From Bacteroidales bacterium UBA4070 (GTDB lineage: Bacteria > Bacteroidota > Bacteroidia > Bacteroidales > VadinHA17), in the NCBI GenBank assembly GCA_002383485.1, contig DFYY01000032.1, positions 31,632 to 95,631 on the forward strand: a stretch of 64,000 nucleotides of DNA, written 5' to 3'. Under the pieces are notes generated by a model. It had not been told where the DNA came from and made no database searches. It was given only the letters and a program-made list of their open reading frames with translations. Positions 8,501-17,500 of the stretch are shown here, one piece after another (position 1 is the stretch's first letter; every line of letters starts with the position of its first letter). A program made the translations under genes and the position numbers.

Positions 8501-9412
8501 ATGTTTAATAAGCTCATTGCCTCCATCCTTCCCTATTTACCGAAGAAATTCATCTGGATCTTTTCACGTGCCTATATCTCTGGCGTCACCATGGCAGACG
8601 CCATACGCTCATCAAAAGAGCTTAACGCGCAGGGTGTCAGGGTCACCCTCGACGTGCTGGGTGAGTTTATCAAGTCGCTTGACGAGGCTGAGGAGAACAA
8701 GCAGGAATATCTTGACCTCATCGGGGAGACCCAGAGGAACGGCATTAACGGGAACTACTCGCTCAAGCCGACGAGCTTCGGGCTGCTGATCGACAAGGAT
8801 GTGTGCTACACTCTGATGCGTGAGATCGTCGCGAAGGCGGCATCATTCAACAACTTCTGCAGGATAGACATGGAGGATTCGCCCTGCACCGACCTCGAGA
8901 TAGAGCTATACAGGAAGCTCCATGCGGAGTTCCCCAAGAACGTGGGGCTGGTTGTACAGGCATACCTGAAGAGGACCTACAGCGACCTGGAGAATATGCT
9001 TGACATGAACTCGCCGGAGATCCCGACTAACTACCGTCTCTGCAAGGGCATATATATAGAGCCTGCGGAGATAGCGTACAAGAAGTACGAGGAGATCAAC
9101 CAGCATTACCTTGAGAACCTGGAGTTCATGTTCAAAAACAGGATATATGCAGGTATTGCCACTCACGACAAGCCGCTGATTGAGGGGGCATATGAGCTGA
9201 TAAGGAAATATAATGTTCCCAAAAACATGTACGAGTTCCAGATGCTTTACGGTGTCACCCCGAAGCTGCGGCAGAGCATCGTTGACGGCGGGCATGTGAT
9301 GAGGGTTTATGTACCCTTCGGTGAGAGGTGGTTTGGTTATTCAACGCGCCGTTTGAAGGAAAATCCGAAGATTGCCAGCCATATAATTAAAGCACTGTTT
9401 ATCAAGGGGTAA
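8501..9412 (+). CDS. Proline dehydrogenase (PRODH)
   Basis: A 303-residue stand-alone PRODH, a flavin TIM-barrel enzyme that oxidises L-proline to pyrroline-5-carboxylate and passes electrons to the quinone pool. Visible family motifs are YRLCKGIYIEP, the ATHD strand (GIATHDKPLI), EFQMLYGV, and the closing RVYVPFGERWFGYSTRRLKE, whose paired arginines bind the substrate carboxylate. It is of the short monofunctional type, with no fused P5C dehydrogenase, and none is found in this window. Position just behind the multidomain amine or amino acid dehydrogenase suggests a shared role in proline-family catabolism, although a separate promoter precedes it. Confidence 0.93.
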   Translation: MFNKLIASILPYLPKKFIWIFSRAYISGVTMADAIRSSKELNAQGVRVTLDVLGEFIKSLDEAEENKQEYLDLIGETQRNGINGNYSLKPTSFGLLIDKDVCYTLMREIVAKAASFNNFCRIDMEDSPCTDLEIELYRKLHAEFPKNVGLVVQAYLKRTYSDLENMLDMNSPEIPTNYRLCKGIYIEPAEIAYKKYEEINQHYLENLEFMFKNRIYAGIATHDKPLIEGAYELIRKYNVPKNMYEFQMLYGVTPKLRQSIVDGGHVMRVYVPFGERWFGYSTRRLKENPKIASHIIKALFIKG

Positions 9413-9442
9413 CAGGCAGGAGGCAGCTAAGCCGTTGAGAGC

Positions 9443-10015
9443 CTACTTGCGAAGAATGATCTCGTCAAGCGTCCTCTTCGGAACATGATGAACGCCTTTC
9501 TCATCTCTCCAGTATTTAACGTCGTTGTTGCTGATGGTTTCAATGACTACATCTTCAACCGGCTTGCCGAGGGCAAGAACGAGAAGAATCTCATATTGTT
9601 TCGGAATATCAAATTCAATCCTCAGTCTATCTTTCTTGACGGATGCAATTATGCAGCCTCCGAGCCCCGCTTCGATTGCACCGAGCATAATGCTCTGGGC
9701 AGCAATCCCCGGATCAACACCGAATGTCTCGGATATCTCCTTGTCTCCAAGAATTATCACGTAGCCGGTCGGCCTCTCGGCGGGTTCCGGCCCTTCCCAG
9801 TTTATCAGATAACCGGCCCATGCGAGGCAGGGATATAGAGCTTCACGCTGTCTGGTTTCGGTTACAAGTATGTATTTCAAAGGCTGGCGGTTTGCTGCGG
9901 AGGCTGACAGGCGGGCAAGGTCAACGAGTGATACAAGTGTATCCGGGGTAATTGTGTGCGCAGAATCAAAGCGGCGAAAGGTCCGTGTTTTTTTAATCAG
10001 CTGGGTGAGGTTCAT
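9443..10015 (-). CDS. Nitroreductase-family FMN oxidoreductase
   Basis: A 190-residue protein of the nitroreductase fold. The N-terminus has the FMN-binding Arg pair and the SASAANRQPLKYILV segment, and the centre has the GxEAGLGGC strand and helix (GAIEAGLGGCIIASVKK) that closes over the flavin. Such enzymes reduce nitroaromatics, quinones or enones with NAD(P)H; the real substrate is not evident. The frame extends to 10033, but a consensus -7 element at 10031-10038 would put transcription start near 10024, so ATG 10015 (MNLTQLIKK) is chosen. It faces the proline dehydrogenase gene tail to tail. Confidence 0.88.
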   Translation of the reverse strand: MNLTQLIKKTRTFRRFDSAHTITPDTLVSLVDLARLSASAANRQPLKYILVTETRQREALYPCLAWAGYLINWEGPEPAERPTGYVIILGDKEISETFGVDPGIAAQSIMLGAIEAGLGGCIIASVKKDRLRIEFDIPKQYEILLVLALGKPVEDVVIETISNNDVKYWRDEKGVHHVPKRTLDEIILRK

Positions 10016-10030
10016 AGTCGGAATTTTGCC

Positions 10031-10038
10031 CAAATATA
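10031..10038 (-). promoter_or_regulatory. -7 promoter element for the nitroreductase gene
   Basis: The minus strand reads TATATTTG, a full TAnnTTTG match. Its position implies a leader of roughly ten bases before ATG 10015 and rules against the longer start at 10033. Confidence 0.55.
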
Positions 10039-10163
10039 GGGAAAAAGAACGGCTTCTGCACCAGTCCGGGGTAATCAGCGGTAAAAAGGCACCGCACCTG
10101 CCAATAACCGGTAAAGGATACTGTACAAAAGAAGCAGTCCCTCACCGGGGCTGCCATACAGTC

Positions 10164-10757
10164 TTATTTTTTCAGAGCTTCGTCGTACCGCTCTCCTATC
10201 ACCTTCCAGTCGAGCAGTTCCCAGAAGCCCTTGATATAGTCAGGACGTCTGTTCCTGTAATCAATATAGTAGGCGTGTTCCCACACGTCGCATGTCATCA
10301 GGGGCACCAATCCGGCTCTCAGAGGGTTTCCGGCATTTGATTCCTGGGTGATGGTAAGCCTGCCGTCAGGTTTCATGCAGAGCCATGCCCAGCCAGAGCC
10401 AAAGAGGGTTGTAGCCGCTTTGGTAAAAGCCTCCCTGAAGGCTTCGAACATACCGTATTCAGCATCGATGGCTTTGGCCACGGTGCCTGAGGGGGTTCTT
10501 TTGCCGGAGGGTGAGAATGTGGCAAAATAGAAAGTATGGTTCCAGACCTGGGCTGCATTGTTGAAGATACCGCCCTCTGCCTTGCGGATCATTGTCTCGA
10601 GGGTAGCCTCCTCGAATGGCGATCCCGGAAGCAGGTTATTGAGGTTGTTTACATATGCAAGATGATGCTTGCCATAATGGAACTCAAGTGCCTCGGCGCT
10701 CAGATGCGGTGCAAGGTCACCTGCTTCATACTTCAATGGGGGGAGTTCAAATTTCAT
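10164..10757 (-). CDS. sodB: Superoxide dismutase, Fe/Mn family
   Basis: 197 residues, full length for a bacterial Fe/Mn superoxide dismutase, which dismutes superoxide to oxygen and peroxide in the cytoplasm. Metal ligands are H27 (FHYGKHH), H74 (VWNH), D157 and H161 (DVWEH). Gln70 in NNAAQVWNH is the position-69-type glutamine characteristic of Fe-dependent or cambialistic enzymes, so iron use is likely. No signal peptide is present. A one-mismatch -7 element (TATATTTA on the minus strand, 10787-10794) lies upstream. The neighbour is a nitroreductase, so both may serve redox stress in an oxygen-sensitive organism, but they are 148 bases apart. Confidence 0.95.
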   Translation of the reverse strand: MKFELPPLKYEAGDLAPHLSAEALEFHYGKHHLAYVNNLNNLLPGSPFEEATLETMIRKAEGGIFNNAAQVWNHTFYFATFSPSGKRTPSGTVAKAIDAEYGMFEAFREAFTKAATTLFGSGWAWLCMKPDGRLTITQESNAGNPLRAGLVPLMTCDVWEHAYYIDYRNRRPDYIKGFWELLDWKVIGERYDEALKK

Positions 10758-10825
10758 GACCTGGTCAGATTATTTAGAATTACACGTAAATATACTAATA
10801 ATTGTGTCGTCCTTCTCCGTAATTC

Positions 10826-11653
10826 TCATAGAAATATCCGTTCAGGGAGCGACTCAATCACACCCCTTTCCTGTGCAACTGCGAAGAGTTTCCGGATAGC
10901 CTGCCTGCCCTCCTCTCCCAGCGAGATGCTAAAGTCATTTACATAAAGTTTTATGTGTTCGCGCGCAATCTCTTCTTCGGTCTCGCGGGCATGACGACTG
11001 ATGAAGTCAGTTGATTCAATGGGGCTGGTGCGGGCATATTCAATACTTCGCCGTATGGCCCGGCCCACTTTTGCAGCCACCACGGGATCGATGGTCCGGC
11101 TTACCACGATGCCTCCCAGCGGCACCGGCAGTCCGGTCATCTCCTCCCACATCGCCCCCGTATCGGCCACAAGACCGAGGCCCATGGAGCGGTAGGTAAA
11201 GCGTGTCTCGTGGATGATCAGTCCGGCATCGGCTTCGCCTGAGAGTACGGCTTCCGGGATATCAGAGAAGAGGTACTGGCGTTTGCGTGTGGCACCTGGC
11301 CAGAAGATGCTGAAAAGGAGATTCGCAGTTGTATACAGACCCGGGATGGCAATAACAGCATTGTCAAGCTCGTCAGGTGACATCCTGCGCCGGCTCACCA
11401 CCAGCGGACCGTTGCTGCGTCCCAGTGCACTTCCAGAATCGAGTATCAGGTAACCGGCAGCGGCACGCGCATAGGCATGATAACTCATCTTCGTGATGTT
11501 CACCGTGCCCTCCAGAGCCCTGCGGTTGAGCTCCTCAACATCGGCGAGGAACCAGTCAAACTCCAGTCCTTCCGTGTCCACCCTCCCGTGTACCATTGCT
11601 TCGAAAATAAAGGTGTCATTGGGGCATGGAGAAAAGCCAAGTGTCAGTCTCAT
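10826..11653 (-). CDS. mqnD: 1,4-dihydroxy-6-naphthoate synthase
   Basis: A 275-residue periplasmic-binding-protein-fold enzyme that converts cyclic dehypoxanthine futalosine to 1,4-dihydroxy-6-naphthoate in the futalosine route to menaquinone. The N-terminus GFSPCPNDTFIFEAMVHG, the KMSYHAYARAAAGYLILDSG segment and the RLxxxL-rich C-terminus are those of MqnD rather than of the related MqnA. No signal peptide is present, as expected for a cytosolic enzyme. It lies 22 bases after mqnB in the same direction, so the two are probably cotranscribed. The other pathway member in this window is a UbiD-family decarboxylase at the far end. Confidence 0.95.
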   Translation of the reverse strand: MRLTLGFSPCPNDTFIFEAMVHGRVDTEGLEFDWFLADVEELNRRALEGTVNITKMSYHAYARAAAGYLILDSGSALGRSNGPLVVSRRRMSPDELDNAVIAIPGLYTTANLLFSIFWPGATRKRQYLFSDIPEAVLSGEADAGLIIHETRFTYRSMGLGLVADTGAMWEEMTGLPVPLGGIVVSRTIDPVVAAKVGRAIRRSIEYARTSPIESTDFISRHARETEEEIAREHIKLYVNDFSISLGEEGRQAIRKLFAVAQERGVIESLPERIFL

Positions 11654-11675
11654 AATTTTACTTTAATGTAAAGGT

Positions 11676-12419
11676 TCACAGGCCCGGTCCGGAGTGCACC
11701 GGGCGGGTTACCAGTTTTAGCAGTTGAGTCATTCTTTCCTCCAGGCTGCGCAGAGCGAAGGGTATATCCCAGTTGCCGCTGTTTCGGGGCTCTACCATGT
11801 TCGACACAGCCCTTACGGCTATCCAGGGAACGCCGGTCATGGCGCAGGTGTAGGCAAGCCAGGCACCCTCCATTGTCTCGATGTCAGGGGTCCATGTTTC
11901 GCGAATGCGGTCAATAGCAGGCTGCGATCCGGAAACCATGTTTACTGTGGCACCGGCTACAGCGGGAAGAAGTCCGGCGGCAAGATCAAACCACCATCCG
12001 GTGCAGAGTATACGGCCGCCGGAAAATGGTGGAGCATCCGGATCGGCAAGACCGGCGCCGTAGAGCGATATGAAACCGCCGTTGTCATCCACCCCCATAT
12101 CGGCGAAACAGTCAGAGGAAGTGATCACAACCGTGCCGGGGGGATAGGCCGGGGAATAGCTCCCTGCAATTCCTGCACCGATCACCACTGATGGCAGGGA
12201 GATATATCCAGGTTCAGCAGCAAGGGTTCCGGACCGATGACCGGCGTGCAGCCCTCCCTCGGCGAACCTTTTCTGCAGCGCCCATGACATGGCAGCCCCT
12301 CCCACCCCGGTGACGATTACCTCACACGGGAAGGAGGCAGCATCCGCTGCGCGCCACACGGCAACCTCCTCCGAGGGATGTGCCACGACTATAAGAACGG
12401 GGCCGGATCCATTATTCAT
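11676..12419 (-). CDS. mqnB: Futalosine hydrolase
   Basis: 247 residues of the nucleoside phosphorylase/5'-methylthioadenosine nucleosidase fold. MqnB removes hypoxanthine from futalosine to give dehypoxanthine futalosine. The N-terminal ILIVVAHPSEE-like strand, the central GIAGSYSPAYPPGTVVI phosphate/ribose loop, and the ETMEGAWLAYTC segment with the catalytic Glu are visible, as is a conserved AVSNMVEPR near the C-terminus. The gene is upstream of mqnD with a 22-base gap. It is divergent from the pteridine genes across an 82-base promoter region. The hydrolase rather than a plain MTA nucleosidase is called because of the mqnD partner. Confidence 0.9.
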   Translation of the reverse strand: MNNGSGPVLIVVAHPSEEVAVWRAADAASFPCEVIVTGVGGAAMSWALQKRFAEGGLHAGHRSGTLAAEPGYISLPSVVIGAGIAGSYSPAYPPGTVVITSSDCFADMGVDDNGGFISLYGAGLADPDAPPFSGGRILCTGWWFDLAAGLLPAVAGATVNMVSGSQPAIDRIRETWTPDIETMEGAWLAYTCAMTGVPWIAVRAVSNMVEPRNSGNWDIPFALRSLEERMTQLLKLVTRPVHSGPGL

Positions 12420-12449
12420 CAGCTGTAACAGTTGGAGAGATAAATATAT

Positions 12450-12457
12450 TATTTTTG
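12450..12457 (+). promoter_or_regulatory. -7 promoter element for the PTPS-folE-fabD genes
   Basis: TATTTTTG is a full TAnnTTTG match 45 bases before ATG 12502. A GTTG at 12431-12434 is a weak, closely spaced -33 candidate. The same AT-rich 82 bases must also hold the mqnB promoter on the other strand. Confidence 0.45.
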
Positions 12458-12501
12458 AACAAAATAGTATCCATTCCGGTCAACCATTTAAATTAGCGGA
12501 T

Positions 12502-12912
12502 ATGATCTACCTGACAAGAAGGGAGCGGTTCAGTTCCGCCCACAGAATGTTCCGCCCCGGCCTCAGTGATGAGGAGAATATGAGGATCTATGGCAAATGC
12601 TCCAATCCCCTGTGGCATGGGCACAACTACGTGCTGAAGGTGACTGTGCGAGGTGAGCCGGACACGGAGACAGGCTTTTTCATGAACGCCACCAGGCTGA
12701 AGGAGATCATGACTGTAAAGGTGGTTGCCAAACTTGATCACAAAAACATGAACCTGGAGACGGACTTTATGGCCGGCAAGGTTGCCACCACGGAAAATCT
12801 GGCGATGGCCATATGGAACGAGCTGGCGGCACCGCTTACGGAAGAGGGCGCCACATTGCACTGTGTACGGGTGGAAGAGACAGAGAACAATTACGTTGAA
12901 TACTACGGATAA
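12502..12912 (+). CDS. 6-pyruvoyltetrahydropterin synthase, eukaryote-like type
   Basis: A 136-residue PTPS/QueD-family protein. Zinc ligands are H14, H39 and H41, the catalytic Cys is C33, and D79-H80 (LDHKN) and E126 complete the active site. The segment GKCSNPLWHGHNY has the Cys-x5-HGH spacing of mammalian PTPS (which reads C-NNPNG-HGH), not the shorter CxxxHGH of QueD, and TTENLA and VEETENNYVEY also match the eukaryotic enzyme. It should turn dihydroneopterin triphosphate, made by FolE encoded 2 bases downstream, into 6-pyruvoyltetrahydropterin. The frame is open further upstream, but homology starts at MIYLTRRERFSSAHR. A queuosine role cannot be excluded. Confidence 0.9.
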   Translation: MIYLTRRERFSSAHRMFRPGLSDEENMRIYGKCSNPLWHGHNYVLKVTVRGEPDTETGFFMNATRLKEIMTVKVVAKLDHKNMNLETDFMAGKVATTENLAMAIWNELAAPLTEEGATLHCVRVEETENNYVEYYG

Positions 12913-12914
12913 TT

Positions 12915-13550
12915 ATGGAAAAACTCAATGATGGCAGCGGCAGGCTGTCAGACGGCTACAACAAGATCGAGAAGTGGAACCCCAAGGTCATAGCAGAGAT
13001 TGCGGGATACTACAGCAATATACTGAAGCTGCTGGGAGAGGATCCTGACAGGGAAGGACTGCTGAAAACACCCGAGCGGGTTGCTAAAGCGCTAAGCTTT
13101 CTGACCCGCGGGTACCAGTCGGACCCCGAGGAGATACTTCGAAGCGCCATATTCAAGGAAGAATACCGGCAGATGGTCATAGTAAAGGATATTGACATCT
13201 ACTCGATGTGCGAGCATCACATGCTCCCCTTCCACGGCAAGGCGCATGTGGCTTACATCCCTGACGGTTACATCACCGGTCTGAGCAAGATAGCCAGGGT
13301 AGTTGAGACCTATGCCGCCAGGCTCCAGGTGCAGGAGAGGCTCACAACCCAGATACGCAACTGCATCCAGGAGAATCTTAAACCACTGGGTGTGGCCGTG
13401 GTCATAGAAGCACAGCATATGTGCATGCAGATCAGAGGTGTACAGAAGCAGAATTCCGTCACCACTACCTCTGCATTCACCGGTTGCTTCCTGTCTAACC
13501 TGAACACCCGTGAGGAGTTCATGCACCTGATTGCCAGCAGGCTGCACTGA
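12915..13550 (+). CDS. folE: GTP cyclohydrolase I
   Basis: 211 residues. FolE opens GTP to dihydroneopterin triphosphate, the first step of folate and biopterin synthesis, as a toroidal cytosolic decamer. The zinc ligands C99, H102 and C170 lie in YSMCEHHMLPFHG and QHMCMQIRG, and the TGLSKIARVV, NSVTTTSAF and EDPDREGLLKTPERVAKA motifs are complete. It begins 2 bases after the PTPS gene and ends 31 bases before fabD, so the three are likely one transcript. The pairing with a eukaryote-like PTPS points to a pterin cofactor beyond folate. Confidence 0.96.
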   Translation: MEKLNDGSGRLSDGYNKIEKWNPKVIAEIAGYYSNILKLLGEDPDREGLLKTPERVAKALSFLTRGYQSDPEEILRSAIFKEEYRQMVIVKDIDIYSMCEHHMLPFHGKAHVAYIPDGYITGLSKIARVVETYAARLQVQERLTTQIRNCIQENLKPLGVAVVIEAQHMCMQIRGVQKQNSVTTTSAFTGCFLSNLNTREEFMHLIASRLH

Positions 13551-13581
13551 CACATTCATTAACACAACAATTGACTGAAAT

Positions 13582-14472
13582 ATGAAGGCATACGTATTTC
13601 CCGGGCAGGGCGCGCAGTTCTCCGGGATGGGAAAGGATTTATATGAGGTATATCCCGAAGCACGCGGGATGTTCGATAAAGCCAATGAATTGCTTGGTTT
13701 CCCGATTACTGACATAATGTTCACCGGCACCGACGAGGAGCTGAGACAGACGAGGGTGACCCAGCCGGCGATCTTCCTGCACTCGGTAGTCCTGGCAACG
13801 GTGGCGGGTAAAACCTTTGCACCTGCCATGGTTGCAGGCCACTCGCTGGGCGAATTTTCGGCGCTGGTGGCTGCCGGTGCCCTCTCCTTTGAGGATGGAC
13901 TGAGGCTGGTTGCAGACAGGGCTTCGGCAATGCAGAGAGCCTGCGGCATCAACCCGTCGACCATGGCAGCAGTCCTGGGAATGGATGATACCGTTGTGGA
14001 GGAGGTTTGCTCCGGGCTCAGCGGTGCGGTGGTACCGGCCAATTACAACAGCCCCGGACAGATAGTGATATCCGGTACCAGGGAGGGTGTAGCACTTGCC
14101 ACTGAAGAGTTGAAAAAGAGAGGCGCAAAGCGAATAGTACCGCTATCCGTCAGCGGCGGGTTTCACTCACCGTGCATGGAACCGGCCAGGCAGGAGCTTG
14201 AAGAGGCCATCAGGCAGGCACGGTTCAACAAACCGGTCTGCCCGGTATACCAGAATGTGACGGGCCTGCCTGTTACGGAACCGGATGAGATAATGGCCAA
14301 CCTTATAGCCCAGCTCACCTCGCCGGTACGCTGGACACAGACTGTACAGAAGATGATTGCCGACGGTGCAACGGAGTTCATCGAGGCCGGGCCGGGCAAC
14401 GTGCTTCAGGGACTGGTCAAAAAGATAAATCCCGGTATTTCTGTATCCCCGATTGATATTGTTATTCCGTAA
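13582..14472 (+). CDS. fabD: Malonyl-CoA:ACP transacylase
   Basis: 296 residues, the standard length of FabD, which loads malonyl groups onto acyl carrier protein for fatty acid synthesis. The nucleophile S88 lies in GHSLGE (86-91), and the partner histidine H195 in SGGFHSP. The N-terminal FPGQGAQ signature and the C-terminal EAGPGNVLQGL segment are present. It follows folE by 31 bases in the same direction without an obvious promoter between. It is not part of a fab cluster, which is common for scattered Bacteroidota fatty acid genes. It converges on the large ATP-grasp gene with a 37-base gap. Confidence 0.96.
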   Translation: MKAYVFPGQGAQFSGMGKDLYEVYPEARGMFDKANELLGFPITDIMFTGTDEELRQTRVTQPAIFLHSVVLATVAGKTFAPAMVAGHSLGEFSALVAAGALSFEDGLRLVADRASAMQRACGINPSTMAAVLGMDDTVVEEVCSGLSGAVVPANYNSPGQIVISGTREGVALATEELKKRGAKRIVPLSVSGGFHSPCMEPARQELEEAIRQARFNKPVCPVYQNVTGLPVTEPDEIMANLIAQLTSPVRWTQTVQKMIADGATEFIEAGPGNVLQGLVKKINPGISVSPIDIVIP

Positions 14473-14509
14473 CAGGGGGTCTCAGACCCGCAGCAAAATC
14501 ATCATTATC

Positions 14510-17500
14510 TCATCCCATACCCAGGGATATCACAGCCATCCCTATCTTTCCGTCCATTCTGATAACCAGCGGTTTGGGCAGTCTTATATGCCTGAACCAG
14601 TGCCCTTTGCCAATCTCCTTGCATTTCCGCAGCTTGTCCCACATAATTACCCCGTCACCGGTTGCCTCGTTAACTGCCAGGTATCCAATGCTCATCGATG
14701 TGACATTATGAAAGAAATGTGAACCCTGTGAAGCATCAACATGAAAGGTGGGGAGACTTACCTCGACGATAATTCTGGCATTGGATATCTGGGGCCATTC
14801 AACGGGTATGCCCAGGAAACGGTCCTTGGTTCCCCATCGCCCTGGACCGATGAGCACATACTTTCTCCCCTGTGCCATCATTTTCCGGTTTAATGCATCA
14901 ATCTCGTCAGCCATCTCCATGGTCATGAGGTTATCAAACATGTCCGGCTCAACGTAGATAATGTCACTGATTCCCTCTACCAGCCCGTTGCCCATGCTCT
15001 TGCGGGAGACCAGCAGCATGTCATCGGTGTATACGCTCTCCGGGTCAATGGAGTAGCCTGCTACGCTGCCTACCAGAGGCTTTATCTGGAGCAGGTAGAA
15101 GGTAGCCTTTCCATCCTCACCCTTGTCGAGATCAACCGCATACTCTATTTCCACTGGCGCCCCGAACGCCTCCCTCACCACCTCGAGGACGGTCTTGAGT
15201 GTGTGTGCCAGGGGAGTATGATCATACTTTAGAATGTTGGCGAAGTTGATTACCCTTGGTCCCGGCATACTCAGTCCGGGAATAAGCGTATCATTGTCAA
15301 TACTGTATACAGATGCAGAATGGTTCAGCGTTCCGTCACGCTCAGCCCTGGATATTTCAAGCTTCACCAGTCCCGCATTCTCTCCCTTCAGCAGGTCAAT
15401 CTCGCTGCGGCCAAGGTTGACGGCATAAAACTCCGTCTGAGAGTAGCGGGTGAGGTCCATGATAGAGACGATGTCAAGGGCAGGGTATGAAGGAGAGAAT
15501 CTGAAGGCTCTCTCGCCGTCAAGCACATACTGGCCAAGTCCGACAGCCGCCACTGCGAAACCGTCATGCGGAGTCATGTTAGCCACAGGATAAAAGTTGA
15601 ACGACTGGGCGGTGCCGCTGATGTGAGGATAAAAGATATCACCGTAACTGTGACCTACCACCGCCTGGATCACAACAGCCATCTTCTCCTGTTCCACCTT
15701 GTAGTTGACCGCTTCAAAGTAAATACGGGAGTTGTCAGAATAGATCGAAGAGAAGACGAGCTTGATAGCCCCGATGAGCTGCATCAGTCTTACTTCCGGG
15801 TCAGGGTGGTTATTCGGCAGAAGATAGGTACCGAAGATCCCCGAGAAGGGCTGACTCAGAGAGTCCTCAAAAAGGCTTGACGACCTCACCGCCAGTGGTT
15901 TGGCATTTAGCCTGATGAATATTCTCAGCTTATGCTCGAGGTCATCGCTTAGCGTACCGGCGAGGAACTGCTTCTGCAATGCCTTGAAGTCCTTCTCATG
16001 GCTTACAACCTCCCACAAGCGGTTTGTCTCCATGAACTGATCAAACTCGTCAGTGCCAATAATGGCCGTGACAGGTGTGCGTATGTTGATACCGGGGAGC
16101 AGCCTGCCCAGCTCGAAGCTGTATATCAGGGTGCTGATAAAGGCCAGGCCTCTGCCCTTCCCGCCAAGTGATCCTCCGGAAAAGCTCACCACATTCGATT
16201 CGTCTATCATGACTGACTCATCGAAGTTGACCACCTTGCCCTTGTTCATCTCCCTTCGCCGCTTGCGGATGATATTGAGAAGAAACTCTCGCATCTCCCG
16301 AAGGCTGGAGAAGTCTGATATCTTCACGGGATTGATGATCTTGGCTATCTTCACCTCACCCCTGGCCATCAGCCAGAGAGAGAAGTGGTTCTTCATCGCG
16401 TGGTAGACGAGGGAATCCTCGGGCACCGTCTTGAGGAATGCCTCAAACTCCTTCATCGACTTTGCAACGGCTATCTGGCGTCCCTTGGTGTCACGGTAAA
16501 CGAAGTGGCCGAAGCCGAGGTAATAGGTTATGAATGACTTGATATCCTGCAGCAGCGATTCCGAATTCTTGTTGATGAAGTTTACCTTCAGCTGCTCAGC
16601 ATAGCGGGCATTACCGGGGTCAGACGACTGCAGGATGGTAGGCAGGTTTGGCTGTTCTTCCCTTATAAGCTTAATGATATCATAACCGGCCATTTCGTAG
16701 AGCGTTCCCTTTCGGGGGAAGCGCATGTCAGAGATGACACCCAGCAGTCTGTCCTTATACCTGTCATACACTGCCATGGCCTCTTCCCAGGTAGTGGCCA
16801 GCAGTATTTTCGGTCTGGCCCTTAGTTTGAGCACCTTGTATAACTCGTCAGATGAGACGTCCTCAATCAGTATCCGTGTCTGCTCAAGCACCAGGGTGTA
16901 GAGCATCGGCAGGTAGGTTGAGTAATAATCGGGGGCGTCTTCAATAATCAGTATGACGCCGGTAAGCCCCTTTCGTGTGTCGTTAGCCACATTCACCTTG
17001 TCTTCAAGGAGCTTGGCCATGGCGAAGAAGACCCTTGATTCGCCGGTCCAGACGAATAGATTATCAAAGGGTACGCCGTGGCGCTTTTGTTCCTGTGCCC
17101 ATGGTATGTCACCCGGATTGTTGAGGAGTATGTATGTGGGAATATACGGGTACTTCTGTTTGATGCTGCGGCAGAGGTTCATCGGGTTGCTCTTATCTAC
17201 CCCCAGCATAATGATGATCATGTCATAGTGACGAGCCTCGAGGCGGGAGAAAGCCTCATCCTCTCCTGATACTCCGGTTATACGGGGTATTGTAGTGAGA
17301 CTCATCTGGTAATACTCGCCCAGCATGTAATCCGAGAAGCGTCCTTCTCCCTCGATGGAGTAGGCATCATAGAGGCTGGCCACAAGCAGTATCTCCCTGA
17401 CCATGAATGGCATAAGGTCATGAAACACATCCCTCTCGGCGTTATGCCTGTCAAGGAACTGCTGAAGCAATCTTCGTATTGACTTGCTGTCGGGGTGAAT

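Noticed and set aside
12502..12912. Calling the PTPS-family gene queD.
   Set aside because: The Cys-to-HGH spacing and residues after it match the mammalian PTPS rather than QueD, and no queC, queE or queF gene is adjacent.
13092..14042. A 316-codon minus-strand frame across folE and fabD.
   Set aside because: It runs through both genes in the opposite direction, and the motifs of the real genes account for the DNA.
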